NCBI GenBank assembly: GCA_029975055.1
Contig: JARKPU010000051.1
Span: forward strand, 303,616-367,615
Source: Anaerolinea sp.
GTDB lineage: Bacteria > Chloroflexota > Anaerolineae > Anaerolineales > Anaerolineaceae
Direction of reading: 5' to 3'
DNA length: 64,000 nucleotides
Below, in pieces: positions 25,591 to 33,740 of the stretch. A program made the translations under genes and the position numbers. The notes under the pieces are model-generated. The model was not told the origin of the DNA, did not search any database, and worked only from the letters and a program-made list of their open reading frames with translations. Within the stretch, counting starts at the first letter, position 1. Every line of letters begins with the position of its first letter.

Positions 25591-26535
25591 TTACCTCGTT
25601 TCATCTTTCATCCAAGTTGGAAGACCAGCAAATTTTGTCATACCGCGAAACTCGACATCTGGATATCCTGCGGCTTTGTACAATTTTTCAACATCAGGTT
25701 TTATTTTTCGGAAGTCCTCATCATCTTGATAATTAAAGATCGTGAGAGGAACCTGATTATCAACAAACTGATACAGCAATAGGGCTTCGCGAAGTTTCAA
25801 ATAGCTGTCATAGTCACGAGGGCCATTGTACATTACAAGATTTCTTTCACCGAACCTTGTATTTAAAGCCTTCGCTTTTGCAAGTACAAACTTTGAAAAC
25901 ACTAATTCAATGGTTAGGATTTTTGATGAAATGGCAGGAGATGTCTTGGTTGCGGGATACCAAAAGCTTACATTATTTTCTTCCAAACCGGCCTCATGTT
26001 TATAATCTTTCAATGTGTCGATAAGTGAACAAATCCTTAGGATCGCCTCATTCCCTACAACAAACATCCGGTTGATTCTTCCTGGTATTCCTCTACCGTG
26101 GGGCACACTAACCGCTCGCATTGCACTTCTAAAATCCTCGTGAAATCCAAGGTCTCCATTCAAATCATGAATCCAAATTGCTAATATACCGTTCCTAAGT
26201 TGCGTGTTACCTTCTTTTAGGGTTGGGAACCTTTGATAGAAGTCATCCGACCTTTTTATTTCGAGCATCTTTTGATTAATTGTTTTTATCCAATCTTGCA
26301 ATTTCCCCATTTGGAACGATTTTTTACTATAGTATTTGGCCTCTGCAAATATTCCTTCCCAACCAAATCCAGGTGTTATTTCATATCTAAATACTGAATC
26401 AAGTCCATGTTGATGACCATCCGTACCTTCGACATCGATATTGCTATCACCGATTTTCTCCCAACCCATTTTAGCAAAAAGTTTTGATGCCTCATTATTC
26501 CATCGGCCGCCATTGAAGCTTGGATCTTCAGGCAT
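25591..26535 (-). CDS. PD-(D/E)XK-like endonuclease candidate
   Basis: A 314-residue protein. Near its start GGRWNNEASKLFAKMGWEKIG is followed by HGLDSVFRYE and GIFAEAKYYSKK: a helix, an aspartate strand and an ExK strand, in the order of Mrr-like or related restriction folds. The ATG at 26533-26535 is chosen because AGGGGG lies six bases before it and it overlaps the upstream stop by 8 nt; the frame also opens at 26553. The remainder is alpha/beta with no recognised motif. Middle gene of a coupled three-gene operon. Confidence 0.6.
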   Translation of the reverse strand: MPEDPSFNGGRWNNEASKLFAKMGWEKIGDSNIDVEGTDGHQHGLDSVFRYEITPGFGWEGIFAEAKYYSKKSFQMGKLQDWIKTINQKMLEIKRSDDFYQRFPTLKEGNTQLRNGILAIWIHDLNGDLGFHEDFRSAMRAVSVPHGRGIPGRINRMFVVGNEAILRICSLIDTLKDYKHEAGLEENNVSFWYPATKTSPAISSKILTIELVFSKFVLAKAKALNTRFGERNLVMYNGPRDYDSYLKLREALLLYQFVDNQVPLTIFNYQDDEDFRKIKPDVEKLYKAAGYPDVEFRGMTKFAGLPTWMKDETR

Positions 26536-27244
26536 GATCGCCCCCTGTTTCATTCACAAATAGCGCTGTTTTGATTATGGATAGCACTTTGAATAAATCA
26601 TCTTCGTCACAAAATACTTCAATATGCCCATCACAAGAGAATGATACTTTAACTGAACCAACCTCGGGAAGATTGAGCAAGAACTTCGCTTTGGATACCT
26701 CGTTAGGATATTTTTCCAGAATTTCGGTTGCTGCTTCTGTCTTGCTCACCTTCATTTCAAATCGACCAACGATCCCTTCTTTATACTGAAAATTATTCAC
26801 CGTTAGCTTTTGTATTTCTTGTAAAAATAACTTTTTAATCAACGCAGGAATGACCCTGCTAGGCGATAAATCTATGGGCACTATTTGGACAGATGGATGA
26901 AGGTATGAGGTAATCGCTGAAAGAAGTTTTCGCGCATTTCTTGTAGGACCAACAACTTCTAGTATTGCAAATCTGGTATCTATTCCCCAAATTATTCTCG
27001 AATAAATAAAAAACTCCTGGTCTATTAATTTTCCTGCTGACAAATCATATTGAGGAATAAAAGTTGGAGTTCGTTTGAGAAGCGTTGCCGATAAATAATC
27101 ACCATCAAATAGAACCTCATCAAAACCAACTCCAGTGGTATTGGAGTACTTTTCCTCAGTCAAGCGGTGAGAAATAGCTTTCACCATATCTGGGAGTAAA
27201 CATTCTAGCCTTATCAAATGCACTGAATGATTACTGCTTTTCAT
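26528..27244 (-). CDS. Hypothetical protein, first gene of the three-gene operon
   Basis: A 238-residue protein, alpha/beta, with no recognised motif. It includes a central IIWGIDTRFAILEVVGP strand-rich part and a C-terminal RFEMKVSKTEAATEILEKYP helix. Its last codons overlap the ribosome site and start of the nuclease-like gene, which argues for stoichiometric co-production. A role as specificity or sensor subunit is conceivable but unsupported. Confidence 0.55.
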   Translation of the reverse strand: MKSSNHSVHLIRLECLLPDMVKAISHRLTEEKYSNTTGVGFDEVLFDGDYLSATLLKRTPTFIPQYDLSAGKLIDQEFFIYSRIIWGIDTRFAILEVVGPTRNARKLLSAITSYLHPSVQIVPIDLSPSRVIPALIKKLFLQEIQKLTVNNFQYKEGIVGRFEMKVSKTEAATEILEKYPNEVSKAKFLLNLPEVGSVKVSFSCDGHIEVFCDEDDLFKVLSIIKTALFVNETGGDHA

Positions 27245-27286
27245 AATTTTTACCTCCCCAAATGTGTTTAGTCCTGGAAAGTGCCT

Positions 27287-27560
27287 TTAAAAGCCTTTTC
27301 CAGGAATGAGGGCAGCAAGGCGTTTAAAAATTCTTTGAGATTTGGATTGCTCTTCTTTCAATAATTCTAGTACCTTTTCCAATTCGGATACCCTACTAAT
27401 GATGCTTTCTTGCTGTTGTCTGGATGGAAAACGAACTGGGAACGCTTATAGTTGGCTTTGATTAATGGAAGTTAGATTTGTGGTCGTTTTTGCCTTGGAA
27501 AGAAAGTGAATTTTCCCGTAAGAGGATTGAACCTTAAGATCTAAACCACGACCTAACTTA
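27287..27560 (-). pseudogene. hsdS remnant 1 (C-terminal target-recognition end)
   Basis: The minus strand encodes TTTNLTSINQSQL, a stop, then FPVRFPSRQQQESIISRV followed by a coiled coil (ELEKVLELLKEEQSKSQRIFKRL). This is the typical end of a type I specificity-subunit domain (N..sIN...L...P.P...QQ..I). No start remains and the frame is broken. 27561-27698 shows nothing more. Confidence 0.65.
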
Positions 27561-27698
27561 TCAAAATCACCGCCTTCTGTCAGATGCTAATCACCAAGTA
27601 TCAGTCGCCATTTCACAAGCTCATTATGCCGAATTTTGACTTGTTTTTTTCTGATGAGTCATGCCATCACCATCTACATTCGCTAAACATAGGTGCTT

Positions 27699-28985
27699 CT
27701 AATCAGCCTTATTAGGTACAGATGCAGAACCTTCGTCTTTATCAAGTGGTAATTCTGGTTGAATATCTCGAGTCTCTTCAGTTATCCTTGTAATTTCATC
27801 GGATTTCTGGTTTACAAAGGTAGCGGCTTGGTTCTGTCCCTGGGAAGGTGAATTTTCTATGCTTACACTTTCCCTGTCGGGACCATTATGTTTATTACTT
27901 AAAACACTCGTCTGTTTCTTGACAAATTCACTCTCAATAATTTCTCTCGCTTGGGGTGGAAATTTTGCAGCTCGACAGAAGTAATTGTAAACGAGCATAC
28001 CAAACTTTAGGAGTAATAGGTCTTCTTCAGAGGTATACCGTTCAAGGAAGGAGCGGTTGAGTAGAATATCTACAGCCGCACTTCTAAACAGAATAGGTAA
28101 TGAGAAAGCTAAAGCTGGATATTCAAGAAGATTACGAACCAGTTGCATAAACCTATCCCATTCAGGTAACGTGAGAGGTGTTGGTGTAGCTTTCTTGGCA
28201 TTAATCAAATCGTTCCTTAGCTTGGCCACAAAGTCATACTGACTACGCCCTCCCCAAAGTAAATACTTTAGAGATTCATCTAATTGACTTTGTGTTCCAG
28301 GTTTTAAGTATTGTTTAAAAACAATACCAATACACTCAGCTAAACCTATAGAAAAAATTGCACAAGCATCTAAAACAAGGGCTTGATGCTCTTTTGCTAA
28401 TGGATCAATCTCTTGAGAAACTTGCTGGGCTTCGCCTAACAATTTCCTTACCAATTCAACAAAGCTGCCTTCATTCCAAGATAAAGTATAAAGATATTCA
28501 GTAAGGGGTTTAATTCTTGGAAAACGGTTGGTTATCGCCATTATGGCTTGGATTTCATTGAGGTTTATGCAAGAATCGGAGGAGCCACTTGGGTAAAGAA
28601 CAGCTTTATCATATGCCCCAAACTCGTCTTCGCTTAACAGGGTTACGCCAAAGCCCGATGCAAAAAGTTTATGGTCTATTTCCATCGGTTGTTCTTTCTT
28701 TAACACAAGGACACCTTCTGAAGCGTTGAAGAAACTCATTAATCCACGTAACCATAATGCACGATTAGCAGGAGATTGCCCTCTAAGAGTTTTACAGTCA
28801 CCAAGAACTATTTCCCATCGTAGGTTGGTCCCTGGACGTAAAGCAAGTACATCAATATCAGTTATTACTTTCTTCTGTTCGTTTACTCCCCCCTTGTGAA
28901 ACACAATTACCTCAGGTTGAGCAAACCAGCCTAAAGTATAGAAATGCCTACAAAGAATATCTTTTTGACCAGTATCTTTGTTCAT
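27699..28985 (-). CDS. Restriction-endonuclease-like protein
   Basis: A 428-residue protein. The first ~130 residues look like a PD-(D/E)XK fold: KVITDIDVLALRPG followed by WEIVLGDCKTLRGQ, giving D...(D/E)xK with a cysteine-lysine variant. Residues 130-330 are helical. The last ~70 are low-complexity and Gln/Ser/Glu-rich, perhaps a flexible tail. Its start overlaps the stop of the 439-residue gene upstream by 4 nt, so they are coupled. Specific activity is unknown. Confidence 0.55.
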   Translation of the reverse strand: MNKDTGQKDILCRHFYTLGWFAQPEVIVFHKGGVNEQKKVITDIDVLALRPGTNLRWEIVLGDCKTLRGQSPANRALWLRGLMSFFNASEGVLVLKKEQPMEIDHKLFASGFGVTLLSEDEFGAYDKAVLYPSGSSDSCINLNEIQAIMAITNRFPRIKPLTEYLYTLSWNEGSFVELVRKLLGEAQQVSQEIDPLAKEHQALVLDACAIFSIGLAECIGIVFKQYLKPGTQSQLDESLKYLLWGGRSQYDFVAKLRNDLINAKKATPTPLTLPEWDRFMQLVRNLLEYPALAFSLPILFRSAAVDILLNRSFLERYTSEEDLLLLKFGMLVYNYFCRAAKFPPQAREIIESEFVKKQTSVLSNKHNGPDRESVSIENSPSQGQNQAATFVNQKSDEITRITEETRDIQPELPLDKDEGSASVPNKAD

Positions 28986-30280
28986 TCTCTACCTCTTAGA
29001 AGGAAGGAATCAATTGCATCTTGTGACTCTTCATCAATTTCAATAGGTTTGTTTTCAAGTATTCTTTTCCTACCTATTAATGATTCTACATACTTTTCAC
29101 CTTGTCGGAGGGATAAAATAATATCCTCTCTTGCGTTTACTTGCGGTTCAGCCCCGCTGACCATTGAAATAGCCATATCAACGGCTTCACGATTCTCTGG
29201 TAAATCGACAAGATAAAGCTTACCCCAATTGTTTTCTAGTTTTTCTATTCGCCCTACTCGTAGAGCAGCAACTTGGCGATACTGCTCTATTGCCTCAGTA
29301 TTTGCCTGTAAGTATCCTTTATCTCTAAATGCACTTAATAATGCGATGGGTGAACGGATGGCATATTTCGCTGGCAATAATTGTCCTTGCCTAACTGCTG
29401 CTACCAACGCCATTGCTGCTTCATAGACCTGCCGTTTTTCTGGGGGCAAATATGCCTTTCCGGGACGCGGACCAAACAAGAACGAATTTGCTCCAGCGTG
29501 TGTTGTTTCTATAGCTGGGGGCGGTAAGAATCCTTCTCCTGCCAGCATTCTTGTGACTAGAATATCTGCTTCTTCGATTGGCGTTTGGCCAATCATTCTT
29601 TCAGATTCGATTTTTACCAAAGGCCAGCCTTGATTTAGTTTTAATAATTCCAAGACTTTCTTTACTCTGCCAGCTCCATTAGCCGCAACCAAATCGGTAT
29701 AGGCATTAACATTTTCTGGAAAGTATGTCGGTGAAAGTAAAACCGATCTTCCACGAGCACGTCGGTTTATCAAAAAATTACCTTTACTTCCAATATCAAT
29801 GACTCTGTCAACTAGTTTTTTCTCGGCGCCTGTTTGGTAAACGTGGTCAACAAGCATCGGGGAAGCTGATAGTCTTTTCATTAATGATAATGTAAGATAC
29901 TCGGGTTCAGAAATTTTGTTTAGATTGTTTGCGCAGTTTCCTAAACTTGTAAAAAGATTCTCGTAAAATGGGATATCTGGAATTATTGTTTTGATAGTAT
30001 TTCCTTCGGTGTCAAGCTTTACAAATTCTGCCTCTGCAAGCAATTCAAGAACGGGCTTGACTACCGTTGATGAGGGAAAATCAAGTAAATAAACTGCAAC
30101 ATCACGAATCGTCGTATATGAGACTGCTTGGACCCCTCTTAAATGCATAGCTAAACGAGCTGCCATACCGAGTAATGAAATAAAATCGAACTCAGGCACG
30201 GTTGTGCGCTCCAAGCAAACTGTAATGTCATGGGCTCTAATAGCTAAATCTGTTGTAGTCAATCCATCTGATATTGCCAT
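28982..30280 (-). CDS. Hypothetical protein coupled to the nuclease-like gene
   Basis: A 432-residue protein, helix-rich, with no recognised catalytic motif. Several segments resemble winged-helix units (for example TTIRDVAVYLLDFPSSTVVKPVLELLAEAEFVK), suggesting DNA binding. The ATG at 30278-30280 is favoured by AGGG seven bases upstream over a TTG at 30301. First gene of a two-gene operon with the 428-residue nuclease-like protein; no promoter was identified with confidence. Confidence 0.55.
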   Translation of the reverse strand: MAISDGLTTTDLAIRAHDITVCLERTTVPEFDFISLLGMAARLAMHLRGVQAVSYTTIRDVAVYLLDFPSSTVVKPVLELLAEAEFVKLDTEGNTIKTIIPDIPFYENLFTSLGNCANNLNKISEPEYLTLSLMKRLSASPMLVDHVYQTGAEKKLVDRVIDIGSKGNFLINRRARGRSVLLSPTYFPENVNAYTDLVAANGAGRVKKVLELLKLNQGWPLVKIESERMIGQTPIEEADILVTRMLAGEGFLPPPAIETTHAGANSFLFGPRPGKAYLPPEKRQVYEAAMALVAAVRQGQLLPAKYAIRSPIALLSAFRDKGYLQANTEAIEQYRQVAALRVGRIEKLENNWGKLYLVDLPENREAVDMAISMVSGAEPQVNAREDIILSLRQGEKYVESLIGRKRILENKPIEIDEESQDAIDSFLLRGRE

Positions 30281-30419
30281 AGTTTTCCCTGTTTCTTCCA
30301 ATTATTATCGTTGTAATGAGAATGATATTGCTGCTATCTAACTTAGAGTTGGTTAAAGTTCTCTAATTTGATTTCCTTAACCAGCCATTATCCTTTTATT
30401 TGTTCATTCTAAAGCTCTC

Positions 30420-30872
30420 CTATAAACGCTTTATCAAGTACAGACTTAAAACGCCCCTCCATCTCTTGATTGATCAAGGCCTGCCTTCTTCTCAATTATT
30501 CAAGCCTATTCTATTGGCAATCGAAACAACCCATAATTGTTTCTCATAGCACGGTATGGGAATCTCAATTTCATCCAGCATTTTTGACCCAAGCGTGCGG
30601 TTTCTGCCAGCGCTACCAGGTGAAGCCTTCCCAAGTTGCTCTATTCCTCCGGTATCGTGAAGTAATAATAGAGAAAATCTGCTGAGGCAACACCTTCGAT
30701 AGGTTTTGGGCTGGCAAAGCGATGTGGCCCATGTCGCCTGTCCCAGCTGTATGCCATGCGCAACCTGACCACTGTCCATAACACTATACTTCCCTCTTCG
30801 CTCGGATAGGCTGTTGTAATGCTGCCCCGACTGAACGCCTCCTATCTGCTGACCTTGTTTTGGCTCTTTCAC
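30420..30872 (-). pseudogene. hsdS remnant 2
   Basis: The minus strand encodes a fragment ending GKASPGSAGRNRTLGSKMLDEIEIPIPCYEKQLWVVS, the characteristic end of a type I specificity domain, followed by disrupted helix sequence. A methionine-started frame of 126 codons exists (30492-30872), but its N-terminus is not domain-like and the 3' part is frameshifted. Confidence 0.65.
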
Positions 30873-30929
30873 TACTTACTTCCGATCATCCTAGACTTTG
30901 AGAAGCCATGGACTGCCAAAAATTCGCAC

Positions 30930-30958
30930 TTGATTTAATAGAACTTATTTACTATAAT
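30930..30958 (+). promoter_or_regulatory. Promoter of the 31008 gene
   Basis: TTGATT (30930-30935) and TATAAT (30953-30958) with a 17-bp spacer, 50 bp before the ATG at 31008. Confidence 0.7.
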
Positions 30959-31007
30959 ATCCATATAGAACTAATGTTCTCTCTCGGTTTGAATAAGGCA
31001 GAAAGCC

Positions 31008-31475
31008 ATGAATGAAACAATTTTTTCTGATGCTGCAATTATCGAATTGCAGGGTGAAGAAGCCTTACAGCTTCTTGAGTTGGATTTCCAGCATGCCTTT
31101 TATCGGGTTTTGGGTTTTGAACAGATGAGGGTCTTCATCACCGATCACCGATCAGAAAGTGTAGATGCTGTTCGTGAAGCTATAGACAAAGGCAATTCTG
31201 GTGATTTTGCTCAGCGGTTCAGTTCACCAGCTTATGTTCTCGTCACCCATTCTGACAATTCATCGATTATGATCGATCTATATGAAACTTCCGAACAAGT
31301 CCATGATTGTATGTTATGGGTAGCTGTGGGAATACCTGGTTCTCTTCCAATATACGATTATTATTACTATCATTATGAGCAGACTGCTCAAGACCTTTAT
31401 GCATTCCTTTCGATCTATTCAACCGAGGCCGATCATCAACCCGTATTTCCTCTGACATCAGCCTTAGCTTGTTGA
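31008..31475 (+). CDS. Hypothetical protein
   Basis: A 155-residue acidic protein, alpha/beta, with LQGEEALQLLELDFQHAFYRVLGFEQMRVFITDH near the start and a tyrosine run (YDYYYYHYEQ) near the end. No family recognised. It has its own promoter. Its 3' end overlaps the convergent membrane-protein gene by 40 bp, so each gene's termination crosses the other. Confidence 0.55.
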   Translation: MNETIFSDAAIIELQGEEALQLLELDFQHAFYRVLGFEQMRVFITDHRSESVDAVREAIDKGNSGDFAQRFSSPAYVLVTHSDNSSIMIDLYETSEQVHDCMLWVAVGIPGSLPIYDYYYYHYEQTAQDLYAFLSIYSTEADHQPVFPLTSALAC

Positions 31476-32509
31476 TAATACTTGTATTTCTTATACGGTT
31501 TTCCAGCGTCTCCCGTATTTAAGAATCGACAAACCTCCTGCCAGATAAATCGTTCTTTCTCGATTGTCTTCGGGGGTTTTCGTTTTAATTGAACAAGCAG
31601 GTCAAACCGAAATAGGTCGTATGTTGAACGGATCATATCCCCATATTCACTAACAATAAAAAGCGAAGCTCGATGGAATAAATAGGCCATGAAGAACGAC
31701 AACAGTAGGATGGCTACATATAGAATAACACGTTGTGTATAAACATCCGCCCCTCGGTCGATTTGAACAAAATAGATCGGAGAGGAGGAATTATGCAAAG
31801 CCAGTTGGGCAAGAACGAATTGATAGATTGCAGCTGCAAGACAGAGAACAGAAAATAATGCCGAGAGGATAGAACAATTTAACAAGAAAGAAAGCTGATT
31901 ATTCTTCTGATCTAAGAATGACATGTAACGATCAGGAATGGCATTGATCAGGCGCGTCCACATAGGAACACCATCGATATTGTACCTTTCTCTGGGGTAT
32001 GCTTCCGAAGCCTTCATGATGTTGCCAAATCTGGTGGGCAAAATATCATCATCCTTAAAAGGCAAATTTGCCTGGAAATAGGTATCCATTTGTTCGGCTT
32101 GGTCCACCAACTCCAAGAGATATTTTTGGTTTATCTCTGAAGTAGAAGAGGACAATCGGTCAATTTTTCGTTGAAGCAATTCCCTTTTTCGTCTTAGCTG
32201 CTTTGCCTGTTTCTGATACTTTCCCGCCAAAAATTTGAACCGCCAGAGTAGAACATAGCCTTCAAACAGCTTGAAAACAAAAGTATTTAAACTGGTTAGC
32301 GTGAAACCAAGAACGATAGTGAAGAGTAGAGCGATTAAGCCCGACTCACTTAATGGATTAAAAGTACCACCAAGCCGAACAATCAGGCTTGCAGGCATAA
32401 TTGGTTGGAAAATCAGCATGGATAGCGTTACAAAACCCAAAGCTGGGATTAATGATGCCGTTAAAAAGTTGCTACCCATACGATCGAGATAGCTCTGTAA
32501 TGCTTGCAT
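31436..32509 (-). CDS. Membrane protein with four predicted helices and a coiled coil
   Basis: A 357-residue protein. Hydrophobic segments lie near residues 15-38, 57-80, 207-233 and 259-280. Between the two pairs is a basic coiled coil (AKQLRRKRELLQRKIDRLSSS) and a soluble domain. No family recognised. It is the last gene of three on the minus strand: a 173-residue two-helix membrane protein, a 59-residue zinc ribbon and this one, 6 bp apart from the ribbon gene. Such gene sets often act as membrane-targeting effectors or transport-like complexes; the role here is open. Confidence 0.6.
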   Translation of the reverse strand: MQALQSYLDRMGSNFLTASLIPALGFVTLSMLIFQPIMPASLIVRLGGTFNPLSESGLIALLFTIVLGFTLTSLNTFVFKLFEGYVLLWRFKFLAGKYQKQAKQLRRKRELLQRKIDRLSSSTSEINQKYLLELVDQAEQMDTYFQANLPFKDDDILPTRFGNIMKASEAYPRERYNIDGVPMWTRLINAIPDRYMSFLDQKNNQLSFLLNCSILSALFSVLCLAAAIYQFVLAQLALHNSSSPIYFVQIDRGADVYTQRVILYVAILLLSFFMAYLFHRASLFIVSEYGDMIRSTYDLFRFDLLVQLKRKPPKTIEKERFIWQEVCRFLNTGDAGKPYKKYKYYQQAKADVRGNTG

Positions 32510-32515
32510 AACCGG

Positions 32516-32695
32516 TTATTTCTTTTTGCGAACGGGAATTTTTATTTTATGATTGCAAATTGGACAGCGAGTTGCGTTGTCTTTAATCTTTACAGCATCA
32601 ATTTTCTTTTTACAGTCAGGGCAAACAACTGTGTTAGAACGTGTCGGCGTCCCCACAGGCTTTCCAGGAAGATTGGTTGGCGGGCGAGCGAACAT
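32516..32695 (-). CDS. Small zinc-ribbon protein
   Basis: A 59-residue protein, missed by length cut-offs, with two pairs CPDC and CPIC spaced 19 residues apart and a basic tail IPVRKKK: a one-knuckle-pair zinc ribbon. AGGAGGGG lies before its ATG (32693-32695). It sits 52 bp after the 173-residue gene and 6 bp before the four-helix membrane gene, so all three are likely co-transcribed. Confidence 0.7.
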   Translation of the reverse strand: MFARPPTNLPGKPVGTPTRSNTVVCPDCKKKIDAVKIKDNATRCPICNHKIKIPVRKKK

Positions 32696-32747
32696 TCCCC
32701 TCCTAATTTTTTCGCAACCAGGAATTGTTAAAAATTATACAACGAAT

Positions 32748-33269
32748 CTAATCCAAAGGATTATCCAGATCATCGACAGTTTGCTGCACGATCTCTTTTG
32801 AGAAAGATAACAGTTGTGATACCTCTTTGCTATCCTTGATATTTCCAGTTTGTTCGATGTACGTTATTTGCTTCATAAATCCAACCAGGATCACCTTAAT
32901 CTGGCTGATACGCTTAATCATCTGAATCATTTTGCCAATCGGGTTTATTCGCATGATAGAAATCAGAAACACAAACCCGAAAAGAATTGCAGCGATGCTA
33001 AAAACAACTTTTAGGTTGGCAGGGCCATTTTGGAAGGCAAGTACGATACCAATAATGATTAAAGCAGTAGAAAAACCTGCAATCAGTATAAGGAGCCCAA
33101 AATTGACCCAGAAATAAGATTTGATCTTGTCATCCAGGAAGTGAATTTGCGTTAGGAGAAGATCGCTGATCTCATCAAAGGCAAATTCGGGTTCCGGCAT
33201 AGGGCTCTCGGAGCCATTGGGCTTTTCACTGTCTTGATTTTGAATTTCTTTTTTCTTCTTCGTGCCCAT
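32748..33269 (-). CDS. Two-helix membrane protein, hypothetical
   Basis: A 173-residue protein with a charged, low-complexity N-terminus (GTKKKKEIQNQDSEKPNGSE), two adjacent hydrophobic helices (about 54-80 and 88-106), and a helical cytosolic tail rich in Ile/Lys/Gln. No family recognised. First gene of the membrane/zinc-ribbon operon. Confidence 0.6.
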   Translation of the reverse strand: MGTKKKKEIQNQDSEKPNGSESPMPEPEFAFDEISDLLLTQIHFLDDKIKSYFWVNFGLLILIAGFSTALIIIGIVLAFQNGPANLKVVFSIAAILFGFVFLISIMRINPIGKMIQMIKRISQIKVILVGFMKQITYIEQTGNIKDSKEVSQLLSFSKEIVQQTVDDLDNPLD

Positions 33270-33299
33270 TACTGCTCCAGCAACAATTAATCAAAAACC

Positions 33300-33735
33300 T
33301 CTTATCAAAGCGTTCCCTCAAAAACACGATCAAGCAATGACTTAATCAACCCTTCTATTTCACTACTGAGCATACTGTGCCTTTTTCGTAGATACTCAAG
33401 CCTCTTTTGCTATAGACACAACCCACATTTGCTTATCGTAACTGGGTAGCAGAACCTCAATCTTCCCCAACATTTTCAAGCCAAGCATATTGTCTCACTG
33501 TGTTGCCTGGCAAGCTTTCCATAATTACTCAGTACCGGCTCGACTGAAAAGCAGAGCTGTATGGCTTTGGCGGCTATAACTGAGCGAATGATACCTATTA
33601 ACAAGATAAGCGTGCCGATCAAAACCACAACTACTTTTATCCTGTTCTTGGAAGAACTGTTGGTCAGGTTTTACCCGACGGAGCGCGTGGCTTTGAGATG
33701 AATTATTGAATTTAGCTCCGTCATAATTTTTCATG
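33300..33735 (-). pseudogene. hsdS remnant 3
   Basis: Reading the minus strand across frame breaks gives LPGNTVRQYAW, a PSYDKQMWVVSIAKEA block and a degenerate helical end, closely parallel to remnant 2 at nucleotide level. It lies between the membrane operon and the intact hsdR, in the same orientation as the intact hsdS. Confidence 0.65.
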
Positions 33736-33740
33736 TGCCC

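Noticed and set aside
23442..30280. Assignment of the AT-rich operons to named defence systems (for example GAPS4-like or BREX/DISARM parts)
   Set aside because: No signature gene of such systems is recognisable beyond nuclease-like folds; naming them would need a profile search.
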